Assembly: GCF_014268505.2 (NCBI RefSeq)
Contig: NZ_JABWQP020000004.1
Coordinates: forward strand, 124,001 to 188,000
Length of the DNA stretch: 64,000 nt
Direction of reading: 5' to 3'
From: Pseudomonas khorasanensis
GTDB taxonomy: Bacteria; Pseudomonadota; Gammaproteobacteria; Pseudomonadales; Pseudomonadaceae
The translations under genes were made by a program, and so were the position numbers. Below, one piece after another: positions 17,979 to 26,931 of the stretch. A model generated the notes under the pieces. That model worked only from the letters and a program-made list of their open reading frames with translations. It did no database searches and was not told where the DNA came from. Numbering within the stretch: position 1 is the stretch's first letter; every line of letters begins with the position of its first letter.

Positions 17979-19439
17979 GTGAACGGTACGGACAGTAAAT
18001 GGGCGGCCAAGGCTGTTCAGGTAATCAGCGAGCGACCGGTCAGTGTGGCGTTCTGGACAAGCGTTGTGCTTTCGCTGATTGCAGTGTTGGGTACCGCAAC
18101 GGTGGGGCGCGATGCGGCGTTGTACATCGACACCGCGCAACAGGTGGTCCTGCACGGAACTGACGCCGCCTGGCAGCATTTTGACTGGCCCTGGTTTTCT
18201 CTCCTTCTGGCGTTGACGCATCGCGTTCTGCATCTCCCCCTGGAGTTAAGCGCCTATCTCTGGTGCGGTCTGTTTTTCGCTGGAACCAGTGCCTTGATGG
18301 TGGACTGTGTCCGCCGACGCTCCCCCGAGTTGGCCGGCTGGGCGTGTCTGATAGTGCTGGCGATGCCTGCATTCAATGCCTTTCGAAATGACATCATCCG
18401 CGAATGCGGCTTCTGGTTTTTCTGCACCCTGACACTGTGGCAGGCACTGCGCTGGCAAGCCCTTGGCGGCTGGCTCAGGGCGGCGATGATTCATCTGGCC
18501 ATTTTGGCAGCCGCGCTGTTTCGTCTTGAGGCGTTGCTGCTGTTGCCTGCGCTGGGGCTGTGGCAATTGCCTGGTCTGTGGTCGTCCGGGCAGCGTAGCC
18601 GAGTGCTGCAGTTTGCCCTGCTGCCTGTGCTGGGGTTGTTGGCCGCATCGGCCTGGGGTGTGTTCATGTCGGCGCGCTTCATGTTCTACCTGGACATGAT
18701 TGCGCCGCAGGGCGTGTACGCTTCGTTTCAGATGCTTTCGGATCAGTTCGCCCATTCCCTGATCAATAAATATTCGCAGGACGAAGCCGGGCGCATCGTG
18801 TTCTTCGGCATGTTGGGCACGATGACGATCACTTTCATCAAGCTGATGGGGCCGTTCGCCGCGCCGTTTGTGCTGCGCCGCAACTGGGGTGTGCTGGGCG
18901 TTTACTGGCGTGACTATCGTCCGTTCGCCTGGGCTGCGCTGCTGTACCTGGTGGTGCTGATCGTGTTCTTCATCAAAATGCAGTTCATGAACACGCGCTA
19001 CCTGAGCTTCCTGAATCTGCTGTTTGTACCGGTGCTGGCGATGGGGATGGCGGCGTTTGCCCGGCAGTGTCCGCGCTGGAGCAAGGTTCTGGTAGTGGTG
19101 GCGCTACTGGTGATGCTGTCCAATGTGATCTCCACCGGTGCCGGAAAAACCCACTATGTGGCAGCTGGCCGCTGGGTGTCGACGCATGTCGAGCCTGATG
19201 CAGCCGCCTGGTTCGAAGACGGGCGCATCAGCTACTACGCGGGGCGGGGTTATGTCCTGCCGACACTGACCCGTGAGCAGGCGATGTCCGCGGAACATGC
19301 CGGTCAATACCGATATTTTCTGATTGAAGGTAAGGGCGATGAACCATGGCTGAGCGAATGGCTGGTGGCGCACAAGATGCGCATCATCGAACGTTTCGCC
19401 AATCGCAAGGGCGCCACGATTTTGATCATCGGCCAGTAA
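17979..19439 (+). CDS. Multi-pass membrane protein, GT-C (ArnT/PMT-like) glycosyltransferase candidate
   Basis: The 486-residue protein has about ten hydrophobic segments spread over the chain. After the first membrane segment it carries an acidic periplasmic-type motif GRDAALYIDTAQ (about 43-54), as found in lipid-linked-sugar GT-C enzymes, and later FRNDIIRECGFW (about 134-145) and RLEALLLLPAL. I infer a polyprenyl-phosphate-sugar-dependent transferase that decorates LPS or another envelope glycan. The GTG start at 17979 is the only reasonable one. A waaL O-antigen ligase would usually occur in this cluster in PAO1; this protein does not look like WaaL. Confidence 0.7.
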   Translation: MNGTDSKWAAKAVQVISERPVSVAFWTSVVLSLIAVLGTATVGRDAALYIDTAQQVVLHGTDAAWQHFDWPWFSLLLALTHRVLHLPLELSAYLWCGLFFAGTSALMVDCVRRRSPELAGWACLIVLAMPAFNAFRNDIIRECGFWFFCTLTLWQALRWQALGGWLRAAMIHLAILAAALFRLEALLLLPALGLWQLPGLWSSGQRSRVLQFALLPVLGLLAASAWGVFMSARFMFYLDMIAPQGVYASFQMLSDQFAHSLINKYSQDEAGRIVFFGMLGTMTITFIKLMGPFAAPFVLRRNWGVLGVYWRDYRPFAWAALLYLVVLIVFFIKMQFMNTRYLSFLNLLFVPVLAMGMAAFARQCPRWSKVLVVVALLVMLSNVISTGAGKTHYVAAGRWVSTHVEPDAAAWFEDGRISYYAGRGYVLPTLTREQAMSAEHAGQYRYFLIEGKGDEPWLSEWLVAHKMRIIERFANRKGATILIIGQ

Positions 19440-19442
19440 GCG

Positions 19443-20096
19443 TCAGCTCAGCAACGGCCGCAGGCGATCGATAAACGGGGCTTGTCCGCTGCGTGGTAGC
19501 GCCTGTTGGTAGCCTTCAAGGAACGTCTCGCCAGCATCCTGTCCCAGCAGCCATTGCCGGTCTTCCTTGTAGCGGAGCAAGTGGGCGAAATTGCGCAGTC
19601 TTTTGCTGTCGCTCAGCGCTCGCCTCTGGCAGCGCAGGTCGGCGATGTCGATCAGGCCGAGTTGATTTTCCGGAGTCTGTACCACGTTGCCGAAGTGCAA
19701 TGAGCGGAAGTAAACGCCCTTTTCATGCAGTTGCGCGATGAACGCGCCGAGTTCGGCACGCAGTGTGTCGGTTTCTTGCGGGGTGCCTTGCAACTGGCGC
19801 ACGGTTTCGCCGGCCAGTGGTGCGTAATACACACCGTCGCGCTGAATGCTGGGAATACGATAAACCGCGATGACGTTCGGGCAGAGAATGCCACGCTGCT
19901 GCAACGCCCTTGTGTTATTGGCGAAGCGCTGGGCGTAGGGAAAGAACAGCGCCGAACTCAACAGGCGCTTGCGGCGAAACAGCTTGAGCATGCGGCCGTC
20001 GGCCAACCTGAGCACTTTATCGCCGCAGCCATCGGCCTCGAGTACCCGGGCACCTTTACGCAGTGCCTCGTAAGTGCTGTGATCGATCGATTGCAT
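19443..20096 (-). CDS. Small kinase-fold protein of the LPS locus (PA4998-like)
   Basis: The 217-residue protein has a small kinase-like fold with lysine in RMLKLFRRKR (about 39), a segment VYYAPLAGETVRQL in the hinge region, and LGLIDIADLRCQ (about 163-174) as the metal loop. The catalytic loop reads YFRSLHFGNVV, so the usual Asp is Ser. It is convergent with the GT-C gene (stops 4 bp apart) and divergent from msbA. ATG 20096 is chosen over 20147 because GGGGAG lies upstream of it and it keeps the msbA promoter region clear. Its role in LPS is inferred from location and fold. Confidence 0.8.
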   Translation of the reverse strand: MQSIDHSTYEALRKGARVLEADGCGDKVLRLADGRMLKLFRRKRLLSSALFFPYAQRFANNTRALQQRGILCPNVIAVYRIPSIQRDGVYYAPLAGETVRQLQGTPQETDTLRAELGAFIAQLHEKGVYFRSLHFGNVVQTPENQLGLIDIADLRCQRRALSDSKRLRNFAHLLRYKEDRQWLLGQDAGETFLEGYQQALPRSGQAPFIDRLRPLLS

Positions 20097-20165
20097 GCCT
20101 GACTGACTCCCCCATCGTGAGCCGGCTATCTTAACCGACTTGGCCAAGGCTGGCGCCCAGTGATG

Positions 20166-20196
20166 TTGATTGGCGCAAAAGGGCCTGTGATATCAT
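20166..20196 (+). promoter_or_regulatory. Extended -10 promoter for msbA
   Basis: TGATATCAT at 20188-20196 gives an extended -10 (TGn plus TATCAT), 30 bp before the msbA ATG. Upstream TTGATT/TTGGCG (20166-20175) offers a -35 at non-ideal spacing (15 or 19 bp). The hldE gene has the same kind of promoter. Confidence 0.5.
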
Positions 20197-20225
20197 CGCC
20201 GCCTCACTGATTTGCGCGGATTCCC

Positions 20226-22046
20226 ATGAGCAGTCCTGAACCGAAAGCCCAGTCTACGCTGGCGATCTATTTCCGCCTTTTGGCTTACGTGCGGCCATAC
20301 GCCGGCCTGTTCATCCTGAGTATCGTTGGCTTCCTGATTTTCGCATCGACCCAGCCGATGTTGGCCTACATCCTCAAATACTTTGTCGACGGCCTGGCCA
20401 ACCCGGAGGCGAGCCTGTTCCCCGGTAACCCTTACCTGGGCAAGTTGCAATTGCTCGAGAGCGTGCCTTTATTGATCGTTCTGATTGCCGTATGGCAAGG
20501 CGTCGGTTCCTATCTGGGCAACTATTTCCTGGCGCGGGTTTCCCTGGGCCTGGTGCATGACTTGCGTGTGGTCCTGTTCAACAAGCTGCTTGATCTGCCC
20601 AACAGTTACTTCGACAAGAACAACTCCGGTCACCTGATTTCCCGCATCACTTTCAACGTGACCATGGTCACCGGTGCCGCCACAGATGCGATCAAAGTGG
20701 TGATCCGCGAGGGCATGACAGTCATTTTCCTGTTCTGCACCCTGTTGTGGATGAACTGGAAACTGACGCTGGTCATGGTCGCCATCCTGCCGGTCATCGG
20801 TCTGATGGTGAACAGCACCAGTAAGAAATTCCGCAAGCAGAGCAAGAAAATTCAGGTCTCGATGGGCAACGTCACCCATGTGGCGTCCGAGACGATTCAT
20901 GGTTATCGCGTCGTTCGCAGTTTCGGTGGCGAAACGTACGAGAAGGTCCGCTTCCGTGACGCCAGCCAGAGCAACACCGACAAGCAACTGACCATGACCA
21001 AGACCGGTGCGGTTTATACGCCGATGCTGCAATTGGTGACTTACAGCGCCATGGCCGTGGTGATGTTTCTGGTTCTGTACCTTCGCGGGGATGCATCGCC
21101 GGGTGAACTCGTGGCCTATATCACCATGGCGGGCCTGCTGCCAAAACCGATTCGCCAGCTCTCTGAAGTCAGCTCCACGATCCAGAAAGGCGTGGCCGGT
21201 GCCGAAAGCATTTTTGAACAACTGGACGAGCCGGCGGAAGTCGATCGCGGGACGGTCGAGCGTGACCGTCTGGACGGTCGCCTGGAAGTACGCAACCTCA
21301 GCTTCAGTTATCCCAACAGCGAGAAAAAGGTTCTCGATGACATCAGTTTTGTCGTCGAGCCGGGCCAGATGGTTGCGCTGGTGGGGCGCTCAGGCAGTGG
21401 CAAATCCACTCTGGCCGGCCTGATTCCGCGTTTCTACCAGCACGAGCACGGGCAGATTCTGCTCGATGACGTGCAGGTGCAGGATTTAACCATGCGCAGC
21501 CTGCGGCGGCAGATTGCACTGGTCACCCAGCAGGTCACGCTGTTCAACGATACGGTCACCAACAACATCGCTTACGGTGATCTGGCGGGGGCGCCGTTCG
21601 AAGAGGTCAAGCGCGCGGCCACCGAGGCCTACGCCGACGAATTCATCATCAAGATGCCGCAGGGCTATGAAACCCTGGTTGGCGAAAACGGCGTGCTGCT
21701 GTCCGGTGGACAGCGTCAGCGCATCGCCATCGCCCGGGCGCTGCTCAAGGATGCGCCGCTGCTGATTCTTGACGAGGCGACTTCGGCCCTTGATACCGAA
21801 TCCGAGCGGCATATCCAGGCAGCGCTGGACCATGTGGTGCAGAACCGCACGACCCTGGTCATCGCCCACCGCTTGAGCACCATCGAAAAGGCTGACCTGA
21901 TTCTGGTCATGGACGAGGGCAAGATTGTCGAGCGGGGCAGTCACGCACAACTTCTGGCGCTCAATGGTTACTACGCCCGGTTGCACGCCAAGGAATTCGA
22001 AGAAGGTGACGAGCTGCAACCGACCCATGCGACCGACCTATGCTGA
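20226..22046 (+). CDS. msbA: Lipid A-core flippase, ABC transporter
   Basis: The 606-residue half-transporter flips lipid A-core from the cytoplasmic to the periplasmic leaflet using ATP. Residues 1-340 hold six transmembrane segments with the usual coupling-helix region. The nucleotide-binding domain has Walker A GRSGSGKST (about 388-396), signature LSGGQRQR (about 494-501), Walker B LLILDEATSALD (about 513-524) and the H-loop VIAHRLST. Length is normal. Its stop overlaps the mig-14-like gene by 7 nt, so the two are translationally linked. Confidence 0.97.
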   Translation: MSSPEPKAQSTLAIYFRLLAYVRPYAGLFILSIVGFLIFASTQPMLAYILKYFVDGLANPEASLFPGNPYLGKLQLLESVPLLIVLIAVWQGVGSYLGNYFLARVSLGLVHDLRVVLFNKLLDLPNSYFDKNNSGHLISRITFNVTMVTGAATDAIKVVIREGMTVIFLFCTLLWMNWKLTLVMVAILPVIGLMVNSTSKKFRKQSKKIQVSMGNVTHVASETIHGYRVVRSFGGETYEKVRFRDASQSNTDKQLTMTKTGAVYTPMLQLVTYSAMAVVMFLVLYLRGDASPGELVAYITMAGLLPKPIRQLSEVSSTIQKGVAGAESIFEQLDEPAEVDRGTVERDRLDGRLEVRNLSFSYPNSEKKVLDDISFVVEPGQMVALVGRSGSGKSTLAGLIPRFYQHEHGQILLDDVQVQDLTMRSLRRQIALVTQQVTLFNDTVTNNIAYGDLAGAPFEEVKRAATEAYADEFIIKMPQGYETLVGENGVLLSGGQRQRIAIARALLKDAPLLILDEATSALDTESERHIQAALDHVVQNRTTLVIAHRLSTIEKADLILVMDEGKIVERGSHAQLLALNGYYARLHAKEFEEGDELQPTHATDLC

Positions 22047-22936
22047 CGGCGTTTCGCGTCTGGCGAGAGCGCGGATGGAGCGAGATCGACAAGGCCGCTT
22101 ATGCCATTGCCTGGCAGCGCTTCGGTGGCAGTTTCGCCACCCATCCCGAGGTCGTGGAGCGGTTGTCGACGTTTGTCGGGATCCAGTTGCGCTACCTTGG
22201 CTGGGTCGTTGATGGCGAAGTTGTCGCTGCCGTCGCTTGTTGGGGCAGGCACGCCGCTCTGTCCAAAGAGGTGCTCAAGCGCGAGGGCAAACGCGGCCTG
22301 CTCGACATGGGCAATGCCGAACTGATCCTGCCGATTGCCCCGGACGTTGTGGTTCCGGTGCGCCAGCGCATGGCGTATGTGTCGCAACTAAATGCCGGGC
22401 AAATCAGCACCCTGCGCGCCCAACCCGAGGGGCTTGCGCTGGCGCGGCTGCCTGAGGATTACTCGAAGAAGTTTCGTTACAACCAGCGCCGCGAACAGCG
22501 CTTGCTGGAAGAGGCGGGCGGCTCGCTGGTGCCGATGTCGGACCTGACACCGCAGGAGCAAGCCGCCGCTTACGGCGACCTGTTCCAGCGCCGATGGGGT
22601 TTCGAGGTGCCCGGCAAGGCCGGACTGGTCGAGGTCTTCACGCTGTTGCGCGAATTCATGACCGGGTCGGTGGTGATGCTGGAGTCGGCACCGGTGGCTA
22701 TCCAGATTCTTTACCGCGTCGAAGCGCCCCAGTGGGTGTCGCTGGAATACGTCAACGGCGGCGTCGACCCGCAGAGCCGCGAGTTCAGCCCGGGCAGCGT
22801 ACTGAGCTTCGTCAATACCCAGCAGGCCTGGGCGGATGCTCAGGCGCTGGGCAAGACACTGCGTTATTCATTCGGTCGCGCCGACCGTGAATACAAGGAT
22901 CGCTGGTGCCACACGGTGCCCGTCTACAAGGTCTGA
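22040..22936 (+). CDS. mig-14: Mig-14 family protein (GNAT/FemAB-like fold)
   Basis: The 298-residue protein matches the Mig-14 family, which is linked to resistance to cationic antimicrobial peptides in Salmonella and to a PAO1 gene (PA5003) in the same LPS neighbourhood. Visible features are the N-terminal segment WRERGWSEIDKAAYAIAWQR and a C-terminal region with YSKKFRYNQRREQRLLEEAG and SFGRADREYKDRW, the latter reminiscent of FemAB/GNAT-type acyl-transfer domains. Biochemical activity is unknown. It overlaps msbA and is followed 4 bp later by the PIG-L deacetylase gene. Confidence 0.82.
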   Translation: MLTAFRVWRERGWSEIDKAAYAIAWQRFGGSFATHPEVVERLSTFVGIQLRYLGWVVDGEVVAAVACWGRHAALSKEVLKREGKRGLLDMGNAELILPIAPDVVVPVRQRMAYVSQLNAGQISTLRAQPEGLALARLPEDYSKKFRYNQRREQRLLEEAGGSLVPMSDLTPQEQAAAYGDLFQRRWGFEVPGKAGLVEVFTLLREFMTGSVVMLESAPVAIQILYRVEAPQWVSLEYVNGGVDPQSREFSPGSVLSFVNTQQAWADAQALGKTLRYSFGRADREYKDRWCHTVPVYKV

Positions 22937-22940
22937 ATCG

Positions 22941-24341
22941 ATGAGTGCTCGCAAGCAACAGCTACTTAAATCTCACCGACGCAGCAAGCGATTGTTCCTG
23001 ATCGCGTTTCTGATCGCACTGCTGGCGGCTGGGTTCTGGCTGGGCTGGTGGCTGGTGCCGGTGTTGCTGGTGCTGGCGTGGGTGGCGCATGAGGCGTGGT
23101 TTGCCGATCATCTGTTTTATCGGCCCACCGACGACTATCAATACCACTTCCCCGCCGGCACCCCATGCCAGGCTGTGAGTCTGAGCGCCGGTATCGTACA
23201 TTTGAACGAGCCATTGGCGCCGGGGGAAACACTGATCCTGGAGCTCGAAGTCAAGGCCACCTGGCTGGTGCGCTGGCTGGACCCTTATGTCGAGCTGGGG
23301 GACGATCGCCAGGACTTTGAGCGGGGCGTCAAAGGCCGCAGGTTTCTCAATCTGTCCGGGCAAGCCGCAGCACTTGGCCAAAACGCTCTGACCTTGCGCG
23401 GCCGCCATTGCACGCTAAGTGGCACCGGCACGTTGTGGGTGATGAGCAATCCCGACTACGCCCGCCAACGGATCATGGTGATCGCGCCTCATGCCGATGA
23501 TGCGGAGCTGGCGGCTTTCGGTCTCTACAGTCGCAGTGAAGATGCGTGCATCGTCACGCTGACCCAAGGCGAAATCGAAGCCGAAGACTATCAGCGCCTG
23601 GGTCTGAACCAGGCTCAGGCGGCTCGCCTGAAAGGCAGGCTGCGCAGCTGGGACAGTCTGGCCATTCCGCTGTGGGGTGGTGTCCCGCTCAGCCAGTGCG
23701 TGCAGTTGGGTTACTACTGCCTGCAGCTGCCGGCAATGGCCGACGAGCCGGGCAAAGCGTTCGGATCGCGGGAGTCCGGCGAAAACGATGTGCGCAGTGT
23801 GCGCCAGCACAACCCGGTGAGCCTGCCGGGCGATGTCGACGGCCTGCCAACCTGGACCAATCTGGTGGCCGATGTGCAGTCGCTGCTGGAGCACTTTCGC
23901 CCCGAAGTGGTCGTCACGCCCCATCCCGAACTGGACCCGCACAGCGATCACGTCGCCTCCACCCGTGCTGTCATGGAAGCGATCTCGGCCAGTGCCTGGA
24001 AACCGGCGACCTTGCTGATGTATGCCAATCACTTGCATGACAATGATCGCTGGCCGATGGGGCCGGCCGGCGGCGGTGTCGCTTTGCCGCCTGCTATCGA
24101 GCCCCTGCCGGCCGATCGTTTGTGGAGCCCGGTACTGTCGGCGGACCTGCAACTGGACAAGGCCATGGCGCTGGCCATGGAGCACGACTTGCAGGGTCCG
24201 CTCGGTTTCAAACGGCAGTTGCGTCGGGGCATTCAGCAGGTTTTTGCCGGGCGCCGTTGGCCAGTTTCTGGCAGTAACGAGTTTTTCCGCAAGGCTGTAC
24301 GGCGTCATGAACTGTTCTGGGTGCGCGACCTTTCAGATTGA
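22941..24341 (+). CDS. dnpA: PIG-L family de-N-acetylase, DnpA-like
   Basis: The 466-residue protein has an N-terminal membrane anchor (FLIAFLIALLAAGFWLGWWL, about 17-36), a beta-rich domain, and a PIG-L/LmbE deacetylase domain. The zinc motif APHADDAELAAF lies at about 183-194, with HPELDPHSDH (about 332-341) as the second metal-binding part. PAO1 PA5002, named dnpA, is a de-N-acetylase in the LPS cluster linked to fluoroquinolone persistence; position and domain order agree. The substrate may be core-oligosaccharide N-acetyl sugar, which is inference. The upstream in-frame start inside the previous gene was rejected in favour of ATG 22941. Confidence 0.82.
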   Translation: MSARKQQLLKSHRRSKRLFLIAFLIALLAAGFWLGWWLVPVLLVLAWVAHEAWFADHLFYRPTDDYQYHFPAGTPCQAVSLSAGIVHLNEPLAPGETLILELEVKATWLVRWLDPYVELGDDRQDFERGVKGRRFLNLSGQAAALGQNALTLRGRHCTLSGTGTLWVMSNPDYARQRIMVIAPHADDAELAAFGLYSRSEDACIVTLTQGEIEAEDYQRLGLNQAQAARLKGRLRSWDSLAIPLWGGVPLSQCVQLGYYCLQLPAMADEPGKAFGSRESGENDVRSVRQHNPVSLPGDVDGLPTWTNLVADVQSLLEHFRPEVVVTPHPELDPHSDHVASTRAVMEAISASAWKPATLLMYANHLHDNDRWPMGPAGGGVALPPAIEPLPADRLWSPVLSADLQLDKAMALAMEHDLQGPLGFKRQLRRGIQQVFAGRRWPVSGSNEFFRKAVRRHELFWVRDLSD

Positions 24342-24362
24342 AGCGGACGGCGCTTTACCCTG

Positions 24363-24371
24363 TGTTAATAT
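24363..24371 (+). promoter_or_regulatory. Extended -10 promoter for hldE
   Basis: TGTTAATAT (TGn plus TAATAT) lies 35 bp before the hldE ATG, just after the dnpA stop. No -35 at normal spacing; TTGAAG at 24338-24343 is 22 bp away. Confidence 0.45.
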
Positions 24372-24405
24372 CGCGGCCCTGTTCATTTTGTATGTGGGTT
24401 GCTCC

Positions 24406-25827
24406 ATGAAGTTGTCCATGCCGCGTTTCGATCAAGCCCCGGTCTTGGTAGTCGGCGATGTCATGCTCGACCGTTACTGGCATGGCGGAACCTCACGGAT
24501 TTCCCCTGAGGCGCCGGTGCCGGTGGTCAAGGTCGAGCAAATCGAAGACCGCCCGGGCGGTGCCGCGAACGTTGCCTTGAACATTGCCGCGCTGGGTGCG
24601 CCGGCGTCGCTGGTCGGTGTGACCGGTGATGACGAAGCCGCCGACAGCCTGAGCAACAGTCTCGAGGGCGCGGGCGTGCGTGCCTTGTTCCAGCGCATTG
24701 CGCACCAGCCAACCATCGTCAAGCTGCGGGTCATGAGCCGGCACCAGCAACTGCTGCGTATCGACTTTGAAGAACCGTTCGCCACCGACGCGCTGGCCCT
24801 CGGTTCGCAAGTCGATGACCTGCTCGAAGGCATCAAGGTGCTGGTGCTCTCCGATTACGGCAAGGGCGCGTTGAAAAACCATCAGGCGCTGATTCAGGCC
24901 GCACGGGCGAAAAACATCCCGGTGCTCGCCGACCCGAAAGGCAAGGATTTTTCGATTTACCGTGGCGCCAGCCTGATCACCCCGAACCTCAGCGAGTTCG
25001 AAGCCATCGTCGGCGGTTGTGTCGATGAGCACGAGCTCGTCAGCAAGGGCGCGGCGCTGATGCACGATCTTGAGCTCGGTGCGCTGCTGGTCACCCGTGG
25101 CGAACACGGCATGACCTTGCTGCGTCCGGATCAGCCGGCGCTGCATTTGCCGGCCCGTGCCCGTGAAGTGTTCGATGTCACCGGCGCCGGCGACACGGTC
25201 ATTTCGACGCTGGCCGCAGCGATTGCTGCCGGTGAAGACCTGCCCCACGCTGTGGCACTGGCCAATCTGGCGGCGGGTATCGTGGTCGGCAAGCTCGGTA
25301 CGGCCGCCATCAGTGCTCCGGAACTGCGCCGGGCCATTCAGCGTGAAGAAGGTTCCGAGCGCGGCGTGCTGGGGCTGGAGCAATTGGTGCTCGCGGTTGC
25401 CGATGCCCGCGCGCACAACGAGAGGATTGTGTTCACCAACGGTTGCTTCGATATTCTGCACGCCGGCCATGTGACCTATCTGGAACAGGCACGGGCCCAG
25501 GGCGATCGCCTGATTGTCGCGGTCAATGACGACGCTTCGGTCAGCCGCCTGAAAGGCCCCGGCCGCCCTATCAACAGCGTCGATCGGCGCATGGCGGTTC
25601 TGGCGGGCCTGGGCGCGGTGGACTGGGTGATCAGTTTCCCTGAAGGCACACCGGAGAACCTGCTGCGCGAGGTCAAACCCGACGTGCTGGTCAAGGGCGG
25701 CGATTACGGAATCGACCAGGTAGTCGGTGCGGATATCGTTACCGCTTACGGCGGTACCGTGAAAGTGCTGGGTCTGGTGGAAAACAGCTCGACAACGGCC
25801 ATTGTCGAAAAAATCCGCAGTCGCTGA
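24406..25827 (+). CDS. hldE: Bifunctional heptose-7-phosphate kinase / heptose-1-phosphate adenylyltransferase
   Basis: The 473-residue fusion carries out two steps of ADP-heptose synthesis, supplying the donor for WaaC and WaaF. The N-terminal PfkB kinase domain (about 1-318) shows GGAANVALNIAALG (about 51-64) and the catalytic DVTGAGDTVISTLAA (about 257-271). The C-terminal cytidylyltransferase-like domain has FTNGCFDILHAGHV (about 344-357) and ends in NSSTTAIVEKIR. Both active sites are intact. ATG 24406 gives the standard N-terminus. Confidence 0.97.
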   Translation: MKLSMPRFDQAPVLVVGDVMLDRYWHGGTSRISPEAPVPVVKVEQIEDRPGGAANVALNIAALGAPASLVGVTGDDEAADSLSNSLEGAGVRALFQRIAHQPTIVKLRVMSRHQQLLRIDFEEPFATDALALGSQVDDLLEGIKVLVLSDYGKGALKNHQALIQAARAKNIPVLADPKGKDFSIYRGASLITPNLSEFEAIVGGCVDEHELVSKGAALMHDLELGALLVTRGEHGMTLLRPDQPALHLPARAREVFDVTGAGDTVISTLAAAIAAGEDLPHAVALANLAAGIVVGKLGTAAISAPELRRAIQREEGSERGVLGLEQLVLAVADARAHNERIVFTNGCFDILHAGHVTYLEQARAQGDRLIVAVNDDASVSRLKGPGRPINSVDRRMAVLAGLGAVDWVISFPEGTPENLLREVKPDVLVKGGDYGIDQVVGADIVTAYGGTVKVLGLVENSSTTAIVEKIRSR

Positions 25828-25956
25828 CCAGATGAATTTTTCCCGTTGTGTACCGTGCGTGACGGATCCCCCCTCGGGAATCTCACCGTCTCCGTTGATG
25901 CTGGCAGGTTTGAATCCGCTGTGCCTGCCTGCTTACGTTACGTGGTCACTTAATCT

Positions 25957-26931
25957 ATGAAAGTCATGCTCCTGGTGATGGACGAGCAGCGGGTCATTCT
26001 CGACCGGCTCTACGACATCGTTCAGCAGAACTGTGACGAGTGTTTCATCTATCGTCTGAGCAAGCAGCAGCAGATGAACCTGGGAGCGTTTCTGGCCTCG
26101 GTCGATTACCAGACGTTTGACCGTGTGGTGATTTTCTCGCGGGTCAAGCGCCTGGCTCCGCAACTGCGGGTGCTCAAGTGCATTCCAGGTTTGATCTTTC
26201 TCGAGCACGACGCTTACCAGAACTACATGCCTGCGAGTAAGTATCGCGGCGTCTATTCGCGTCTTTATAGCCGTTTGCCGAGCTGTCGTGCCTTGGTGTC
26301 CGGTGCGGTGGTCGCGCGCAAGATGTTGGCCGAAGGCATCGATACGGTGTTCGTCTCCAAGGGCTACGACGAGCAGATGCTGCACAACACCGGCGTCGAA
26401 CGGGACATCCCGATCGGCTTCCTGGGCAGTTTGAAAAGCACCGAGTACGCCGAGCGCAAGGCCATGCTCGAATCGCTTTCACGGCGCACCGGCATGCTCG
26501 TGACTCGCACCCAATCAGGCGCCGAATACCTCGAAACCCTCAACCGCATCAGGATCTTCGTCAGCGCCGATATCGGCATGAACGAATTCATGATCAAGAA
26601 CTTTGAAGCCATGGCGTGCGGCTGTGTGTTGCTGGCCTGGAGCCAGGGCGAAGAGGATCAACTGCTGGGTTTCGAAGACATGCACAACACTGTGTTCTAC
26701 CGCAGCGAAGACGAGGCGGTGGCGAAGATCAAGCTGCTGCAGGAAGACCCCGGATTGGCGCAACGTATTGCCAGCAACGGCCAGGCATTTGCTGAAAGTC
26801 GCTACTCGTTCTCGCGGGTCGGCCAGGCACTCGCCACTGCCATACAGCGCGAGATGCGTCCCTGGCAGCCGCCTTCAGCCTTTACCCGATTCTGGGTGAA
26901 GCTGCGTTACGGCCTGAAGGTGCCGGTCTGA
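25957..26931 (+). CDS. Glycosyltransferase, GT-B type
   Basis: The 324-residue protein lacks a membrane segment. Its C-terminal half looks like a GT-B nucleotide-sugar-binding domain: IPIGFLGSLKSTEYAERKA (about 149-167), FVSADIGMNEFMIKNFEAMACG (roughly 201-222) with the E-x7-type donor loop, and a spacing typical of the CgeB/GT1-like group. The N-terminal half contains LIFLEHDAYQNYMP. Donor and acceptor are unknown. It starts a three-gene run behind hldE that I take as a surface-glycan module. No strong ribosome-binding site precedes the ATG. Confidence 0.68.
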   Translation: MKVMLLVMDEQRVILDRLYDIVQQNCDECFIYRLSKQQQMNLGAFLASVDYQTFDRVVIFSRVKRLAPQLRVLKCIPGLIFLEHDAYQNYMPASKYRGVYSRLYSRLPSCRALVSGAVVARKMLAEGIDTVFVSKGYDEQMLHNTGVERDIPIGFLGSLKSTEYAERKAMLESLSRRTGMLVTRTQSGAEYLETLNRIRIFVSADIGMNEFMIKNFEAMACGCVLLAWSQGEEDQLLGFEDMHNTVFYRSEDEAVAKIKLLQEDPGLAQRIASNGQAFAESRYSFSRVGQALATAIQREMRPWQPPSAFTRFWVKLRYGLKVPV

